From contig NZ_JFYN01000011.1 of assembly GCF_000631985.1 (NCBI RefSeq), positions 81,343 through 145,342 on the forward strand: DNA of 64,000 bases, read 5' to 3'. A model generated the notes under the pieces. That model did not search any database. It was given only the letters and a program-made list of their open reading frames with translations, and was not told where the DNA came from. This DNA comes from Pseudomonas sp. RIT288. GTDB lineage: Bacteria > Pseudomonadota > Gammaproteobacteria > Pseudomonadales > Pseudomonadaceae. The position numbers and the translations under genes were made by a program. Below are positions 56,901-63,987 of this stretch, piece after piece (position 1 is the stretch's first letter; every line of letters starts with the position of its first letter).

Positions 56901-59900
56901 CTGTTCGACAACATTCTGGTGTTCGAGAACTACCCGGTGTCCGAGGCGCTGGCGCAGGGCGCACCACAAGAACTGCGCTTCGGCGAAATCCACAATCATG
57001 AGCAGACCAACTATCCGCTGACGCTGCTGGTGCACTTGAGCGACGAGTTGTCGATGCACTTCAGCTACCAGTGCGAAAGCTTTGCCGCGCACAGCGTGGT
57101 GCAACTGGCTGGGTATCTGCAGCGCCTGCTCGGGCAGATGAGCGAGTCGGGGGAGCGTTCGCTCAGCGAGCTGAACCTGATCGAACATACCCCGCCGCTG
57201 AACAGCGATTTCGCCACCGAGCAGTGCATCCATCAAGCCATCGCCCATCAAGCGGCGGTGACCCCGGATGCCTTGGCGGTGACCTTCGCCCATACGCAAC
57301 TGACCTACGCCGAACTGGACGCGCAGGCCAATCGTCTGGCACACAAACTGGTAGAGCTAGGCGTCGGCCCGGAAGTGCGCGTCGGCGTGGCCATGCCGCG
57401 TTCGGAGCAATTGCTGATTGCCTTGCTGGCGGTGCTCAAGGCCGGCGGCGCCTATGTGCCGCTGGACCCGGACTATCCGGCGGATCGCGTGGCTTACATG
57501 CTCGAAGACAGTCGGGCGCGGGTGTTGCTCACCGAACAGGCGGTTGCCGCGACTCTGAGCCTGCCGGGCGATACGCAAGTGCTGCTGATGGATCAGCTGT
57601 CGCTGGGCGGCTATTCGACTGTTGCGCCACAGACTGCGGTGCAGCCGGACAACCTCGCCTACGTGATCTACACCTCCGGTTCCACCGGCAAACCAAAAGG
57701 CGTGGCGATTGCCCATCGCAACGTCATGGCGCTGATCGACTGGTCGGCCAAGGTCTACAGCCGCGATGACATCCAAGGCGTGCTGGCCTCGACTTCGGTG
57801 TGCTTCGACCTGTCGGTGTGGGAGCTGTTCGTCACCCTGGCCAACGGCGGCTCGCTGATCATCGTCCGTAATGCACTGGAGTTGGCGCAACTGCCGGCTC
57901 GTGATCAGGTGCGCCTGATCAACACCGTGCCGTCGGCGATCGCCGCGCTGCAGCGTGCCGGGCAGATTCCGCCGAGCGTGCGCATCATTAATCTGGCGGG
58001 TGAACCGCTGAAACAAGCCTTGGTGGATACGCTGTATCAGCAATCGACGGTCGAGCACGTTTACGACCTGTACGGCCCGTCGGAAGACACCACGTATTCG
58101 ACATGGACCCGCCGCAGTGCTGGCGGTCAGGCGCGGATCGGACGGGCGCTCGATTACAGCGCCAGCCATTTGCTGGATGCCGATCTGCACGCGGTTCCGC
58201 AAGGCGTTTCGGCCGAGCTGTACCTGTCCGGCGCCGGCATCACGCGCGGTTATCTGGGGCGTGCGGCGATGACCGCCGAGCGCTTTGTGCCGAATCCTTT
58301 CGTCGGCAACGGCGAGCGCATGTACCGCACCGGTGACCTGATTCGTGAGCGCGAGGAGGGCGAGCTGGAGTACATGGGTCGGATCGACCATCAGGTGAAA
58401 ATTCGCGGCTTGCGTATCGAGTTGGGCGAAATCGAAGCACGCCTGCTGGCGCATGCCGCCGTGCGAGAAGCGGTGGTCGTGGCCAGCGAAGTGTCGGGCA
58501 GTCAGCAACTGATTGCCTATCTGGTGCCGAGTGATCCGGCGATCATCGACGCCAGCGCCGAACAACAGGCAGCGCTGCAGCAAACCCTCGGCAACTGGCT
58601 GAGCGCAACCCTGCCGGATTACATGGTGCCGAGCCACCGCCTGTGGCTGGCGCAGCTGCCGCTGACCCCCAACGGCAAGATCGACCGCAAGCGCCTGCCA
58701 GCACTGGAACTGAGTGCCGCGCAGTTGCATGTCGAGCCGGAGAATGCCACCGAGCAGGCGTTGGTGGAGATCTGGAAAGAGGTACTGGGCCTTGAGCAGG
58801 TCAGCACCCACGACAGTTTCTTTGCCTTGGGCGGTGACTCGATCATCTCGATTCAAGTGGTCAGCCGCGCCCGTCAGCAAGGGCTGGAGTTGAGCCCGAA
58901 AGACCTGTTCCAACAACCGACCATTCAGCAACTGGCCCTGTGCGTGCAGTCCGCCGGAGGTCGCGAGGCGCCGGAGCCGGCGCTGATCGACCTGCCGCTG
59001 CACGGCTTGAGCGAGGCGCAAGTCGCGCAACTGCCACTGCCAGCCGGGCAACTGGACGGGCTCTATCGCTTGTCGCCGATGCAGCAGGGCATGCTGTTCC
59101 TCGGATTGAATTCGCCGGAAGCGGATCTCTACGTCAACCAGTTGAGCGTTCCGGTGCAGGGCCTTGAGCCGTTGCGTCTGCAAGCCGCGTGGGAAACCGT
59201 CAGCCGTCGCCACGACATTCTGCGCACCGGTTTCCTCTGGCAGGACATGGCCGAGCCGCTGCAATTCGTGCTCGCCGATCCGCAGTTGCCGTTCAGTCTG
59301 CTCGACTGGCGTGAGCAGGATCATTCGGCCGAAGCCTTGCAAGGTCTGGCGGATGCCGAGCGGGCCAAGGGCTTCGACCTTGACCAGCCGCCGCTGCAAC
59401 GGCTGACGCTGGTACAAGTCAGCGAGCACAGCTATCAGTTGATCTGGACTTACCATCACATTCTGATCGACGGCTGGAGCAGTTCGCAGTTGATCGGTGA
59501 GGTGCTGAGCCAGTATTCCGCACGACCACTGGCCGACGCGGTGCCGTACCGCGGTTACATCAACTGGCTGCAACAGCAGGACGCGAATGCCAGCGAAGGC
59601 TTTTGGCGTCAGCACCTGAGCCTGCTTGACGAGCCGACCTATCTGGCGGACGCGGTGACGCGCACCGGCAGCGGTCGCGGTCACCAGGCGCTGTACAGCC
59701 GTTTGGGCGCAACCCGCACCGAACAGTTGAAAGCCTTTGCCCAGTCGCAGCAGGTCACCCTCAACACCTTGGTGCAGGGCGCGTGGCTGGTGCTGCTCAG
59801 CCGTTACAGCGGCCAGCGTTGTGTGGCGTTCGGCGCGACGGTGGCGGGGCGTCCGGCAAGCCTGCCGGCCTCGGAATCGATCCTCGGCCTGTTCATCAAC

Positions 59901-62900
59901 ACCTTGCCGGTGATCAAGGACGTGCCGGCCGAGCAGGCCGTGGGCGCCTGGTTGCGCGAATTGCAGGACTTCAACCTGGAACTGCGCGAGCGCGAGTACA
60001 CCCCGTTGACCGACGTCCAGCGTTGGGGCGGGCGTGCCGGGCAGTCGCTGTTCGACAGCATCATCGTGTTCGAGAACCACCCGATCGATCAGGCGCTGCG
60101 CGAGTGGCGCGATGATTCGCTGAAGTTTGGCGAGATCAATAACTCGGGCCTGACCAACTTCCCGATGGACCTGATGGTCACCCTCGAAGAAGGGTTGGTG
60201 ATCGAGTACATGTTCCTGCGCGAACATTTTGATCTGGCGACCGTGGAAGGCATCCGCAGCAACATGGAAGGCCTGCTCATGGCATTGGTTCAGGACGCCG
60301 GGCAGGCGCTGGGACGCATCGGTCTGCCGACCGGGCGAGTCTCGCCCGCGCCGCACGTTGTCGCGCAACCGCAGACCATGCTGGTGCACCAGCGCATTGC
60401 CGGGTGGGCCGCGCAACGTGCCGAACAAACCGCAGTGATCTTCAATGAGCAAGCCTTCAGCTACGGTCAGATCGAAGCGCGGGCCAATCGTCTGGCGCAT
60501 GCGTTGATCGCCGAAGGTGTCGGTCCGGAAGTGCGGGTCGGTGTGGCCCTGCCACGCAGCGAAAACATGATCGTCGCGCTGTTGGCGGTGCTCAAGGCCG
60601 GTGGCGCCTATGTGCCGCTGGACGCGACTTATCCGCGCGAGCGCTTGAGTTATCTGATGCACGATTCGGGCATCGCCTTGCTGCTCAGCGATTCGAGTCT
60701 GCGTCAGGTGCTGCCGACCCAGGCCAACCTGCATGTGCTGGAACTCGATCAGCTGGATCTGCGCACTCAGCCGCAGTCGGCGCCGCAAGTGGCGGTGCAG
60801 CCGGGCAACCTGGCCTACGTGATCTACACCTCCGGTTCCACCGGTCAACCGAAAGGTGTCGGCGTGGCGCACGGGCCGCTGGCGATGCACTGCCAGGCGA
60901 TCGGCCAGCGTTACGAAATGAGCGCGGCCGATTGCGAGTTGCACTTCATGTCGTTCGCCTTCGACGGCGCGCATGAAAGGTGGCTGACCACCCTGACGCA
61001 CGGCGCCCGTTTGCTGATTCGCGACGACAGCCTCTGGACGGCCGAACAGACCTACGACGCCCTGCATCAGCATGGCGTGACCGTGGCCGCGTTCCCGCCG
61101 GTGTACCTGCAGCAATTGGCCGAACACGCCGAGCAGCACGGCAATCCGCCGCCGGTACGGATCTACTGCTTTGGCGGGGATGCGGTGCCGGTGGCGAGTT
61201 TCGAACTGGCCAAACGCGCACTGCAACCGCAGTACATCATCAACGGCTATGGCCCGACTGAAACGGTGGTCACGCCGCTGATCTGGAAGGCCGCGGTCGA
61301 CGATCAGTGCGGCGCGGCCTATGCGCCGATCGGCAGCGTGGTCGGCGAGCGCAGCGGTTATGTGCTCGACAGCGATCTCAACCCGCTGCCGGCCGGCATT
61401 GCCGGTGAGTTGTACCTGGGTGGTGCGTTGGCGCGCGGTTATCTGGGGCGTGCCGGCGGCACTGCCGAACGTTTCGTTGCCAACCCGTTCAGTGCCGATG
61501 GCAGTCGCCTGTACCGCACCGGCGACCTGGTGCGCCAGCGTGCCGACGGCACCGTCGACTACCTCGGGCGGATCGATCATCAGGTGAAGATCCGTGGGTT
61601 CCGCATCGAGCTGGGTGAAATCGAAGCGCGCCTCAAGCAGCAGCCGGGCGTGCGTGACGCCGCCGTGGTGGCCCGCGAGGGTCTCAGCGGCAAGCAACTG
61701 CTCGGCTATGTACTGGCCGCTGCCGAGACGCCGGCCGACGGCTTGGGCGAACGTCTGCGCGAGCAACTCAAGGCCAGCCTGCCGGATTACATGGTGCCGG
61801 CGCACCTGATGGTGCTTGAGCGCATGCCGCTGACGCCGAACGGCAAACTCGACCGCAAGGCCCTGCCGAATCCGGACGCCGAACAGCGCCTTGCCTACGT
61901 CGAGCCGCGCACCGAGCTGGAAAAAGCCCTGGCGAAGATCTGGCAGGAGGTGCTGAAAATCGAACGGGTCGGGCTCACCGACAATTTCTTCGAACTGGGT
62001 GGCGATTCGATCCTCAGCCTGCAAGTGGTGGCCCGCAGCCGCGTGCTCAAGGCTCAGGGGCTGAGCCTGAAACTGCGCGATCTGATGCAGAAGCCGAGCA
62101 TCGGCGAACTGGTAGCGAGTGTTCAGGGCACGGCGGAAAAAGCCTCCGGGTTGCTGGCGATGAACGCCGAGGTCAAGGGCGTGGCGCCGCTGTTCTGCCT
62201 CCACGCCGGTTTCGGCACGGTGTTCGACTACGAGCCACTGGCGCGGCGCTTGAGCGGTCAACGTCAGGTGTTGGCGATTCAGTCGCGGATGCTGCTGGAT
62301 CCGACGTTCAACGACACCTCGTTGCACGAGATGGCGAGTGATTACCTGGCGCAGATTCGCCAGAAACAGCCGCACGGGCCGTACCACCTGTTGGGCTGGT
62401 CGCTGGGCGGTACGCTGGCGATGTTGATCGCCGCGCAACTGGAACAGGCCGGGCAACAGGTCAAGTTTGTCGGGCTGGTCGACAGCTTCGTGCCGTCGGC
62501 GGCGGTCGATGCCGGGGCTGTCGATGACTGGCAAACCGACCTGCGCGATTTCCTGCAAGTGACGCTGCCGGACGCCGCACCGGGCCTGTCCATCGACGGT
62601 GAAGAAACACCGCACAATCTGCGTGCGCTGTTCAAGCGTGCCATGAGTGCCGAGCGCGGGGCGTCGACCTACGTAGCGCTGGGTGCCGAAGAACTGGCGC
62701 ATGTGTTCAGCGTGGCGCGCCGGCTCAAGCAGTTGTCGCTCAAGCTTGATTGCTGTGCGCCGCTGAGCGTCAACCCGATGTGCTGGTGGACCCTGGGTCG
62801 CGAAGCCGAGGCACTGGAGCTGGCGGCGCAACTCGGCCAGCCGGGCATGGGCGGCGAATGGCTGGATTGCGGGCACTTCCAGATCCCGCGCGATGAAACT

Positions 62901-62960
62901 TTCCTGTCCGAGGCTGAAGAAATGCTCGGCCAGATCGTTGAATCAGTAGTCATGTCCTGA
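47964..62960 (+). CDS. Non-ribosomal peptide synthetase, 4 modules with terminal thioesterase (PvdD/J-like)
   Basis: A 4998-residue synthetase with order C-A-T / C-A-T-E / C-A-T / C-A-T-TE. Pockets: module 4 D-I-L-Q-L-G-L-I-W (Gly), module 5 D-F-W-N-V-G-M-V-H (Thr, then epimerized), module 6 D-L-W-N-N-A-L-T-Y (Ala-like), module 7 D-G-E-A-C-G-G-V-T (same basic pocket as module 2). Carrier serines are S1053, S2128, S3626 and S4682. The TE nucleophile is S4813 in GWSLGG. The module 5 A domain closely resembles the PvdD threonine domain as I recall it. Module 6 has an E-type carrier (GGDSI) and an E-C linker but no E domain. Module 7 lacks one Gly in the A6 motif (YLGGALARGYL). The start overlaps the previous stop (TGATG, with GGAGGAAG upstream). 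Confidence 0.93.
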   Translation: MDKSVALRVAKRFITLPLDKRKLYLEKMLEEGVSPANLPIPETRSGFAAIPLSYAQERQLFLWQMDPHSTAYHIPSALRLKGRLDVAALERSFNAVAARHESLRTTFAEQGESFCQVIHPQLPLSISLTALPEGLDATGEDAAIKAFVESATARPFNLQQGPLLRVALLKVAEDDHVLVLIQHHIISDGWSIKVLVNELIQHYAADTAGQPLSLPELEIQYADYAIWQRHWLEAGERERQLAYWVKTLGGEQPVLELPIDFPRPALQSLRGARLELNLPADLGDALKQLAQREGASLFMLLLASFQALLHRYSGQAQIRVGVPTANRNRVETEGLIGFFVNTQVLSAEVSGQLPFNQLLAQVKQAAMAAQAHQDLPFEQLIEALQPERSLSHSPVFQVMFNHQTSRDQGRSAAQLPQLSVEDVRWEGRTAQFDLTLNTYESSDGFAAELTYATDLFKAETVERLARHWQNLLRGIVAAPSQRVGELPLLESAEHGVLLQDWLRIADRSAQAECVQQDFSRRAQQTPQATALIIGEDVLSYGELEARSSQLAHKLIEAGVGPDQRVGIAVERSVEMIVGLLAILKAGGAYVPLDPAYPQDRLAYMIEDSGLQLLLTQSHLQAQLPIPPGVQTLLLDQPHEWLAAYPQSAPDVAVNGEHLAYTIYTSGSTGKPKGVMVRHAALSNFVASMIKQPGICAGDRMLSLTTFSFDIFGLEIYGPLLAGACVVLTGKDVHQDPQAVLELIERHAVTALQATPSTWRMLLDSEHAQILTGRTFLCGGEALSQELAQRMLALTPRVWNLYGPTETTIWSAQHALSADNSRPFLGTPIDNTALYILGSDLELNPLGAPGELLIGGDGLARGYFQRPSLTAERFVPDPFSKTGARLYRTGDLTRYRAEGVIEYIGRIDHQVKIRGFRIELGEIEARLLALDNVRETVVIAQDGPTGPQLVGYVVPTADDIDEVELRAAVKASLKAELPEYMVPAHLLFLAQLPLTPNGKVDRKALPAPDASQLQSTYLAPQTATQHSVAEIWQAVLKLDRVGLSDNFFELGGHSLLVTQVVSRVRQALNVQVPLRTLFEHSSLEDFVAALGVDQAHREPPIVALPRLQPLALSYAQERQWFLWQLEPTSTAYHVPAALRLRGELDLPALQRSFDALIERHESLRTCFVEQQGQTLQVIQAHGTLDLQVQNVAADLDEAALQALVAAETLHLFNLQQGPLLRVKLLRLAADDHALVITLHHIVSDGWSVNVMVDELVALYAACSQGQSVQLPALPVQYADYAVWQKQWMDAGERERQLSYWTAQLGDGDQPLLELPTDRPRPAEQSYRGARRDIPLSVELATALKQLAQRENVTLFALLLASFQTLLHRYSGQADIRVGVPVANRNRVETEGLIGFFVNTQVLKAEFDSQQTFRSLLQQVKNTVLGAQAHQDLPFEQLVDALQPERSLSHSPLFQVMHNHQSQVRQAQGATRLPKLAIEGLPWASSTAQFDMTLNTFESSDNVWAELTYATDLFDVETIERLAQHWTHLLQGIVADSTQRIAELPLHDAAEHAATLRQWNPAIRDFPSEQCLHQRIEQQAARAPQAIAVSCAGQSLSYGELNSRANQLAHKLIASGVGPDVRVGLAVERSLDMLVGLLAILKAGGAYVPLDPTYPEERLSYMIGDSGIALLLTQSHLLGRLPVPDSLRSLMLDQERDGLEGYSDSNPHVRMSPDNLAYVIYTSGSTGQPKGTLLAHRNVLRLFEATDAWFDFGATDVWSLFHSYAFDFSVWEIFGALLYGGKLVVVPYEVSRSPEDFFALLCHEGISVLNQTPSAFKQLMQVACAPEHAAQALALRYVVFGGEALEVKSLRPWFERFGDQAPQLINMYGITETTVHVTYRPISLADLQRDASSPIGEPIPDLSWYLLDGDLNPVAKGCIGELYVGRAGLARGYLNRADLTSLRFIPDPFAADGGRLYRTGDLARYCADGVIEYIGRIDHQVKIRGFRIELGEIEAQLLEQAAVRQAVVLAQPGLSGQQLVAYLVPGDAELLDASPAEQALWRDSVRAELKANLPDHMVPAHLLLLAQLPLTANGKLNRNALPSPDASQAQQTYQAPQSAMEQGLAAIWQDVLKLPQVGIHDNFFELGGDSIISIQVVSRARQAGIRLNPKDLFQHQTVQRLALVAQWGDDESSIDQQAASGAALLLPIQQQFFADEIPQRHHWNQSVLLQPRQALDAEKVEQVLRALVAHHDALRLSFTQRDGVWQAEHRAVEALPQNLLWQEHVADAAALEALGNRAQRSLDLQHGPLLRAVLANLADGTQRLQLVIHHLAVDGVSWRILLEDLHNAYQQLLNDQPLSLPSRTSAFKDWGEHLQRYANSPALQAELDYWQACLSDVSSDLPCKRIDASQDNRLALTVQTRLGAELTRQLLQEAPAAYRTQVNDLLLTALARVIGRWSGQASTLIQLEGHGREELFDGVDLTRTVGWFTSLFPVRLTPADTLDESIKLIKEQLRSIPNKGIGFGALRHLGDARAQQRLQALPSPRITFNYLGQFDGSFAGDEAALFVPSPDNAGLDQSPEAPLGNWLTLNGQVYGGELRVGWTFSRERFDSAVIEALAEDYAAELAALIGHCLTPGVEGLTPSDFPLAGLTQAQLDQFPLAPRQVADVYPLSAMQQGMLFHSLYEQATGDYINQVRLDVEGLDPQRFQQAWQAAVDNHDILRSSFVWQGQLARPVQVVHKQLNMPFRVLDWRDRDDCQSDLNALAAAEQAQGFDLSQGPLLRMVVVRLDEQRCHLIYTNHHILMDGWSNSQLLGEVLQRYSGVAQPPLAGRYRDYIEWLQRQDVQASERYWTAQLADLQAPTLLAQALQAQRGDAPCDGHGEHFCVLDAEQTRRLGEFARQQKVTLNTLIQAAWLLLLQRLTGQPCVAFGATVAGRPAELKGVEQQIGLFINTLPVIASPHSPSSVGEWLQSVQAQNLALREHEHTPLFDIQRWAERNGEALFDNILVFENYPVSEALAQGAPQELRFGEIHNHEQTNYPLTLLVHLSDELSMHFSYQCESFAAHSVVQLAGYLQRLLGQMSESGERSLSELNLIEHTPPLNSDFATEQCIHQAIAHQAAVTPDALAVTFAHTQLTYAELDAQANRLAHKLVELGVGPEVRVGVAMPRSEQLLIALLAVLKAGGAYVPLDPDYPADRVAYMLEDSRARVLLTEQAVAATLSLPGDTQVLLMDQLSLGGYSTVAPQTAVQPDNLAYVIYTSGSTGKPKGVAIAHRNVMALIDWSAKVYSRDDIQGVLASTSVCFDLSVWELFVTLANGGSLIIVRNALELAQLPARDQVRLINTVPSAIAALQRAGQIPPSVRIINLAGEPLKQALVDTLYQQSTVEHVYDLYGPSEDTTYSTWTRRSAGGQARIGRALDYSASHLLDADLHAVPQGVSAELYLSGAGITRGYLGRAAMTAERFVPNPFVGNGERMYRTGDLIREREEGELEYMGRIDHQVKIRGLRIELGEIEARLLAHAAVREAVVVASEVSGSQQLIAYLVPSDPAIIDASAEQQAALQQTLGNWLSATLPDYMVPSHRLWLAQLPLTPNGKIDRKRLPALELSAAQLHVEPENATEQALVEIWKEVLGLEQVSTHDSFFALGGDSIISIQVVSRARQQGLELSPKDLFQQPTIQQLALCVQSAGGREAPEPALIDLPLHGLSEAQVAQLPLPAGQLDGLYRLSPMQQGMLFLGLNSPEADLYVNQLSVPVQGLEPLRLQAAWETVSRRHDILRTGFLWQDMAEPLQFVLADPQLPFSLLDWREQDHSAEALQGLADAERAKGFDLDQPPLQRLTLVQVSEHSYQLIWTYHHILIDGWSSSQLIGEVLSQYSARPLADAVPYRGYINWLQQQDANASEGFWRQHLSLLDEPTYLADAVTRTGSGRGHQALYSRLGATRTEQLKAFAQSQQVTLNTLVQGAWLVLLSRYSGQRCVAFGATVAGRPASLPASESILGLFINTLPVIKDVPAEQAVGAWLRELQDFNLELREREYTPLTDVQRWGGRAGQSLFDSIIVFENHPIDQALREWRDDSLKFGEINNSGLTNFPMDLMVTLEEGLVIEYMFLREHFDLATVEGIRSNMEGLLMALVQDAGQALGRIGLPTGRVSPAPHVVAQPQTMLVHQRIAGWAAQRAEQTAVIFNEQAFSYGQIEARANRLAHALIAEGVGPEVRVGVALPRSENMIVALLAVLKAGGAYVPLDATYPRERLSYLMHDSGIALLLSDSSLRQVLPTQANLHVLELDQLDLRTQPQSAPQVAVQPGNLAYVIYTSGSTGQPKGVGVAHGPLAMHCQAIGQRYEMSAADCELHFMSFAFDGAHERWLTTLTHGARLLIRDDSLWTAEQTYDALHQHGVTVAAFPPVYLQQLAEHAEQHGNPPPVRIYCFGGDAVPVASFELAKRALQPQYIINGYGPTETVVTPLIWKAAVDDQCGAAYAPIGSVVGERSGYVLDSDLNPLPAGIAGELYLGGALARGYLGRAGGTAERFVANPFSADGSRLYRTGDLVRQRADGTVDYLGRIDHQVKIRGFRIELGEIEARLKQQPGVRDAAVVAREGLSGKQLLGYVLAAAETPADGLGERLREQLKASLPDYMVPAHLMVLERMPLTPNGKLDRKALPNPDAEQRLAYVEPRTELEKALAKIWQEVLKIERVGLTDNFFELGGDSILSLQVVARSRVLKAQGLSLKLRDLMQKPSIGELVASVQGTAEKASGLLAMNAEVKGVAPLFCLHAGFGTVFDYEPLARRLSGQRQVLAIQSRMLLDPTFNDTSLHEMASDYLAQIRQKQPHGPYHLLGWSLGGTLAMLIAAQLEQAGQQVKFVGLVDSFVPSAAVDAGAVDDWQTDLRDFLQVTLPDAAPGLSIDGEETPHNLRALFKRAMSAERGASTYVALGAEELAHVFSVARRLKQLSLKLDCCAPLSVNPMCWWTLGREAEALELAAQLGQPGMGGEWLDCGHFQIPRDETFLSEAEEMLGQIVESVVMS
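57160..58405. repeat. Duplicated adenylation-domain block, copy B
   Basis: Partner of 46100-47345, inside module 6 of the second NRPS. Both blocks begin within the C-A linker (LNLIEH-x-PPLNSDFATEQ) and end at the A8 motif. The flanking C and T domains are clearly different. Confidence 0.9.
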
Positions 62961-62982
62961 ACCCTGCTGTGAAACCCAAGTA

Positions 62983-63017
62983 AAACCGATCGGGCGCTGA
63001 TGGCGCCCGATCGGTTT
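62983..63017 (+). terminator. Strong hairpin between the second NRPS and the hydrolase
   Basis: A perfect 15-bp stem (AAACCGATCGGGCGC and its complement) with a 5-base loop. The T run after it is short (TTT), and the hydrolase ribosome-binding site GGAG begins at the base of the stem. It may be a partial terminator or an mRNA-processing and translation-control structure. Confidence 0.65.
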
Positions 63018-63027
63018 GGAGATTTGA

Positions 63028-63987
63028 ATGTCATTGAATCCTGATATCGCCGCATTTCTGCAACTGGTCGGCAACGGCCGGGCCAGTGGCAAACGCGTCG
63101 GCATGCATGAGTTGAGCCCGACCGAGGCCCGTGAACAATTCGATCAGTCGTCGTTGCTGATGGACGCCGGCGGTGAAGAACTGGCCGTGGTGGATGAGCT
63201 GCAATTGCCGGTGCGTGACGGTGCACTGTTGAACGCACGGATCTACAGCAATCATCCGTTGCAGGCGGGCGCCGGACGTCCGGCACTGTTGTATTTCCAT
63301 GGTGGCGGCTATGTGGTCGGCAGCCTCGACTCGCATGATTCGCTGTGCCGCGCGCTGGCCTCGCTGGCCGATTGTGTGGTGCTGTCGGTGGCGTATCGAC
63401 TGGCACCGGAACATCGCTTCCCGACAGCGGCCGATGATGCCCGCGATGCCTGGGACTGGCTGGTGGCGAGTGCGGCTGATCTGGGCATCGATACCGCGCG
63501 GTTGGCGATTGCCGGTGACAGCGTCGGTGGCAGCCTGGCCACGGTGCTGGCTGCGCAACTGACGGATGCCGTTGTGCAGCCGCGCTTGCAGGTGCTGATT
63601 TATCCGGTCACTGATGCCAGTCGCAGCACGCCTTCCATCGAGCAGTTCGGGGAAGGGTATCTGCTGGAGAAGGCTTCGCTGCAATGGTTCTACGAGCACT
63701 ATCAGCGTGATGCCAGCGATCGTCTTGATCCACGTTTCTCGCCGTTGCTCGGCGAAGTCCCGGCCGATGTCGCGCCGGTGTTGATGGTGTTGGCCGAGTG
63801 CGATCCGCTGCACGATGAGGGGGTAGCTTATGCCCGGCATTTGCAGGCGGCGGGGGTTGCTGTGGATTTGCAGGTGTACGTGGGCATGACCCATGACTTC
63901 ATGCGTATGGGGGCGATTGTTGATGAGGCTGAAGAGGCGCTGGGGTTGATTGCTGGGCGCTTGGTAGAGGTGTTTGCTTTGGCTTGA
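63028..63987 (+). CDS. Alpha/beta hydrolase of the hormone-sensitive-lipase family
   Basis: The 319-residue enzyme has the oxyanion motif H91-G-G-G-Y, nucleophile S165 in GDSVGGSLA, an acid in ECDPLHDEG and His in MTHDFMRMG. These are the marks of the HSL (family IV) esterases. It starts 67 bases after the NRPS stop on the same strand and is probably part of the locus. A role in hydrolysing or modifying the siderophore or its precursor is possible but not shown by sequence. GGAG precedes the ATG. Confidence 0.88.
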   Translation: MSLNPDIAAFLQLVGNGRASGKRVGMHELSPTEAREQFDQSSLLMDAGGEELAVVDELQLPVRDGALLNARIYSNHPLQAGAGRPALLYFHGGGYVVGSLDSHDSLCRALASLADCVVLSVAYRLAPEHRFPTAADDARDAWDWLVASAADLGIDTARLAIAGDSVGGSLATVLAAQLTDAVVQPRLQVLIYPVTDASRSTPSIEQFGEGYLLEKASLQWFYEHYQRDASDRLDPRFSPLLGEVPADVAPVLMVLAECDPLHDEGVAYARHLQAAGVAVDLQVYVGMTHDFMRMGAIVDEAEEALGLIAGRLVEVFALA

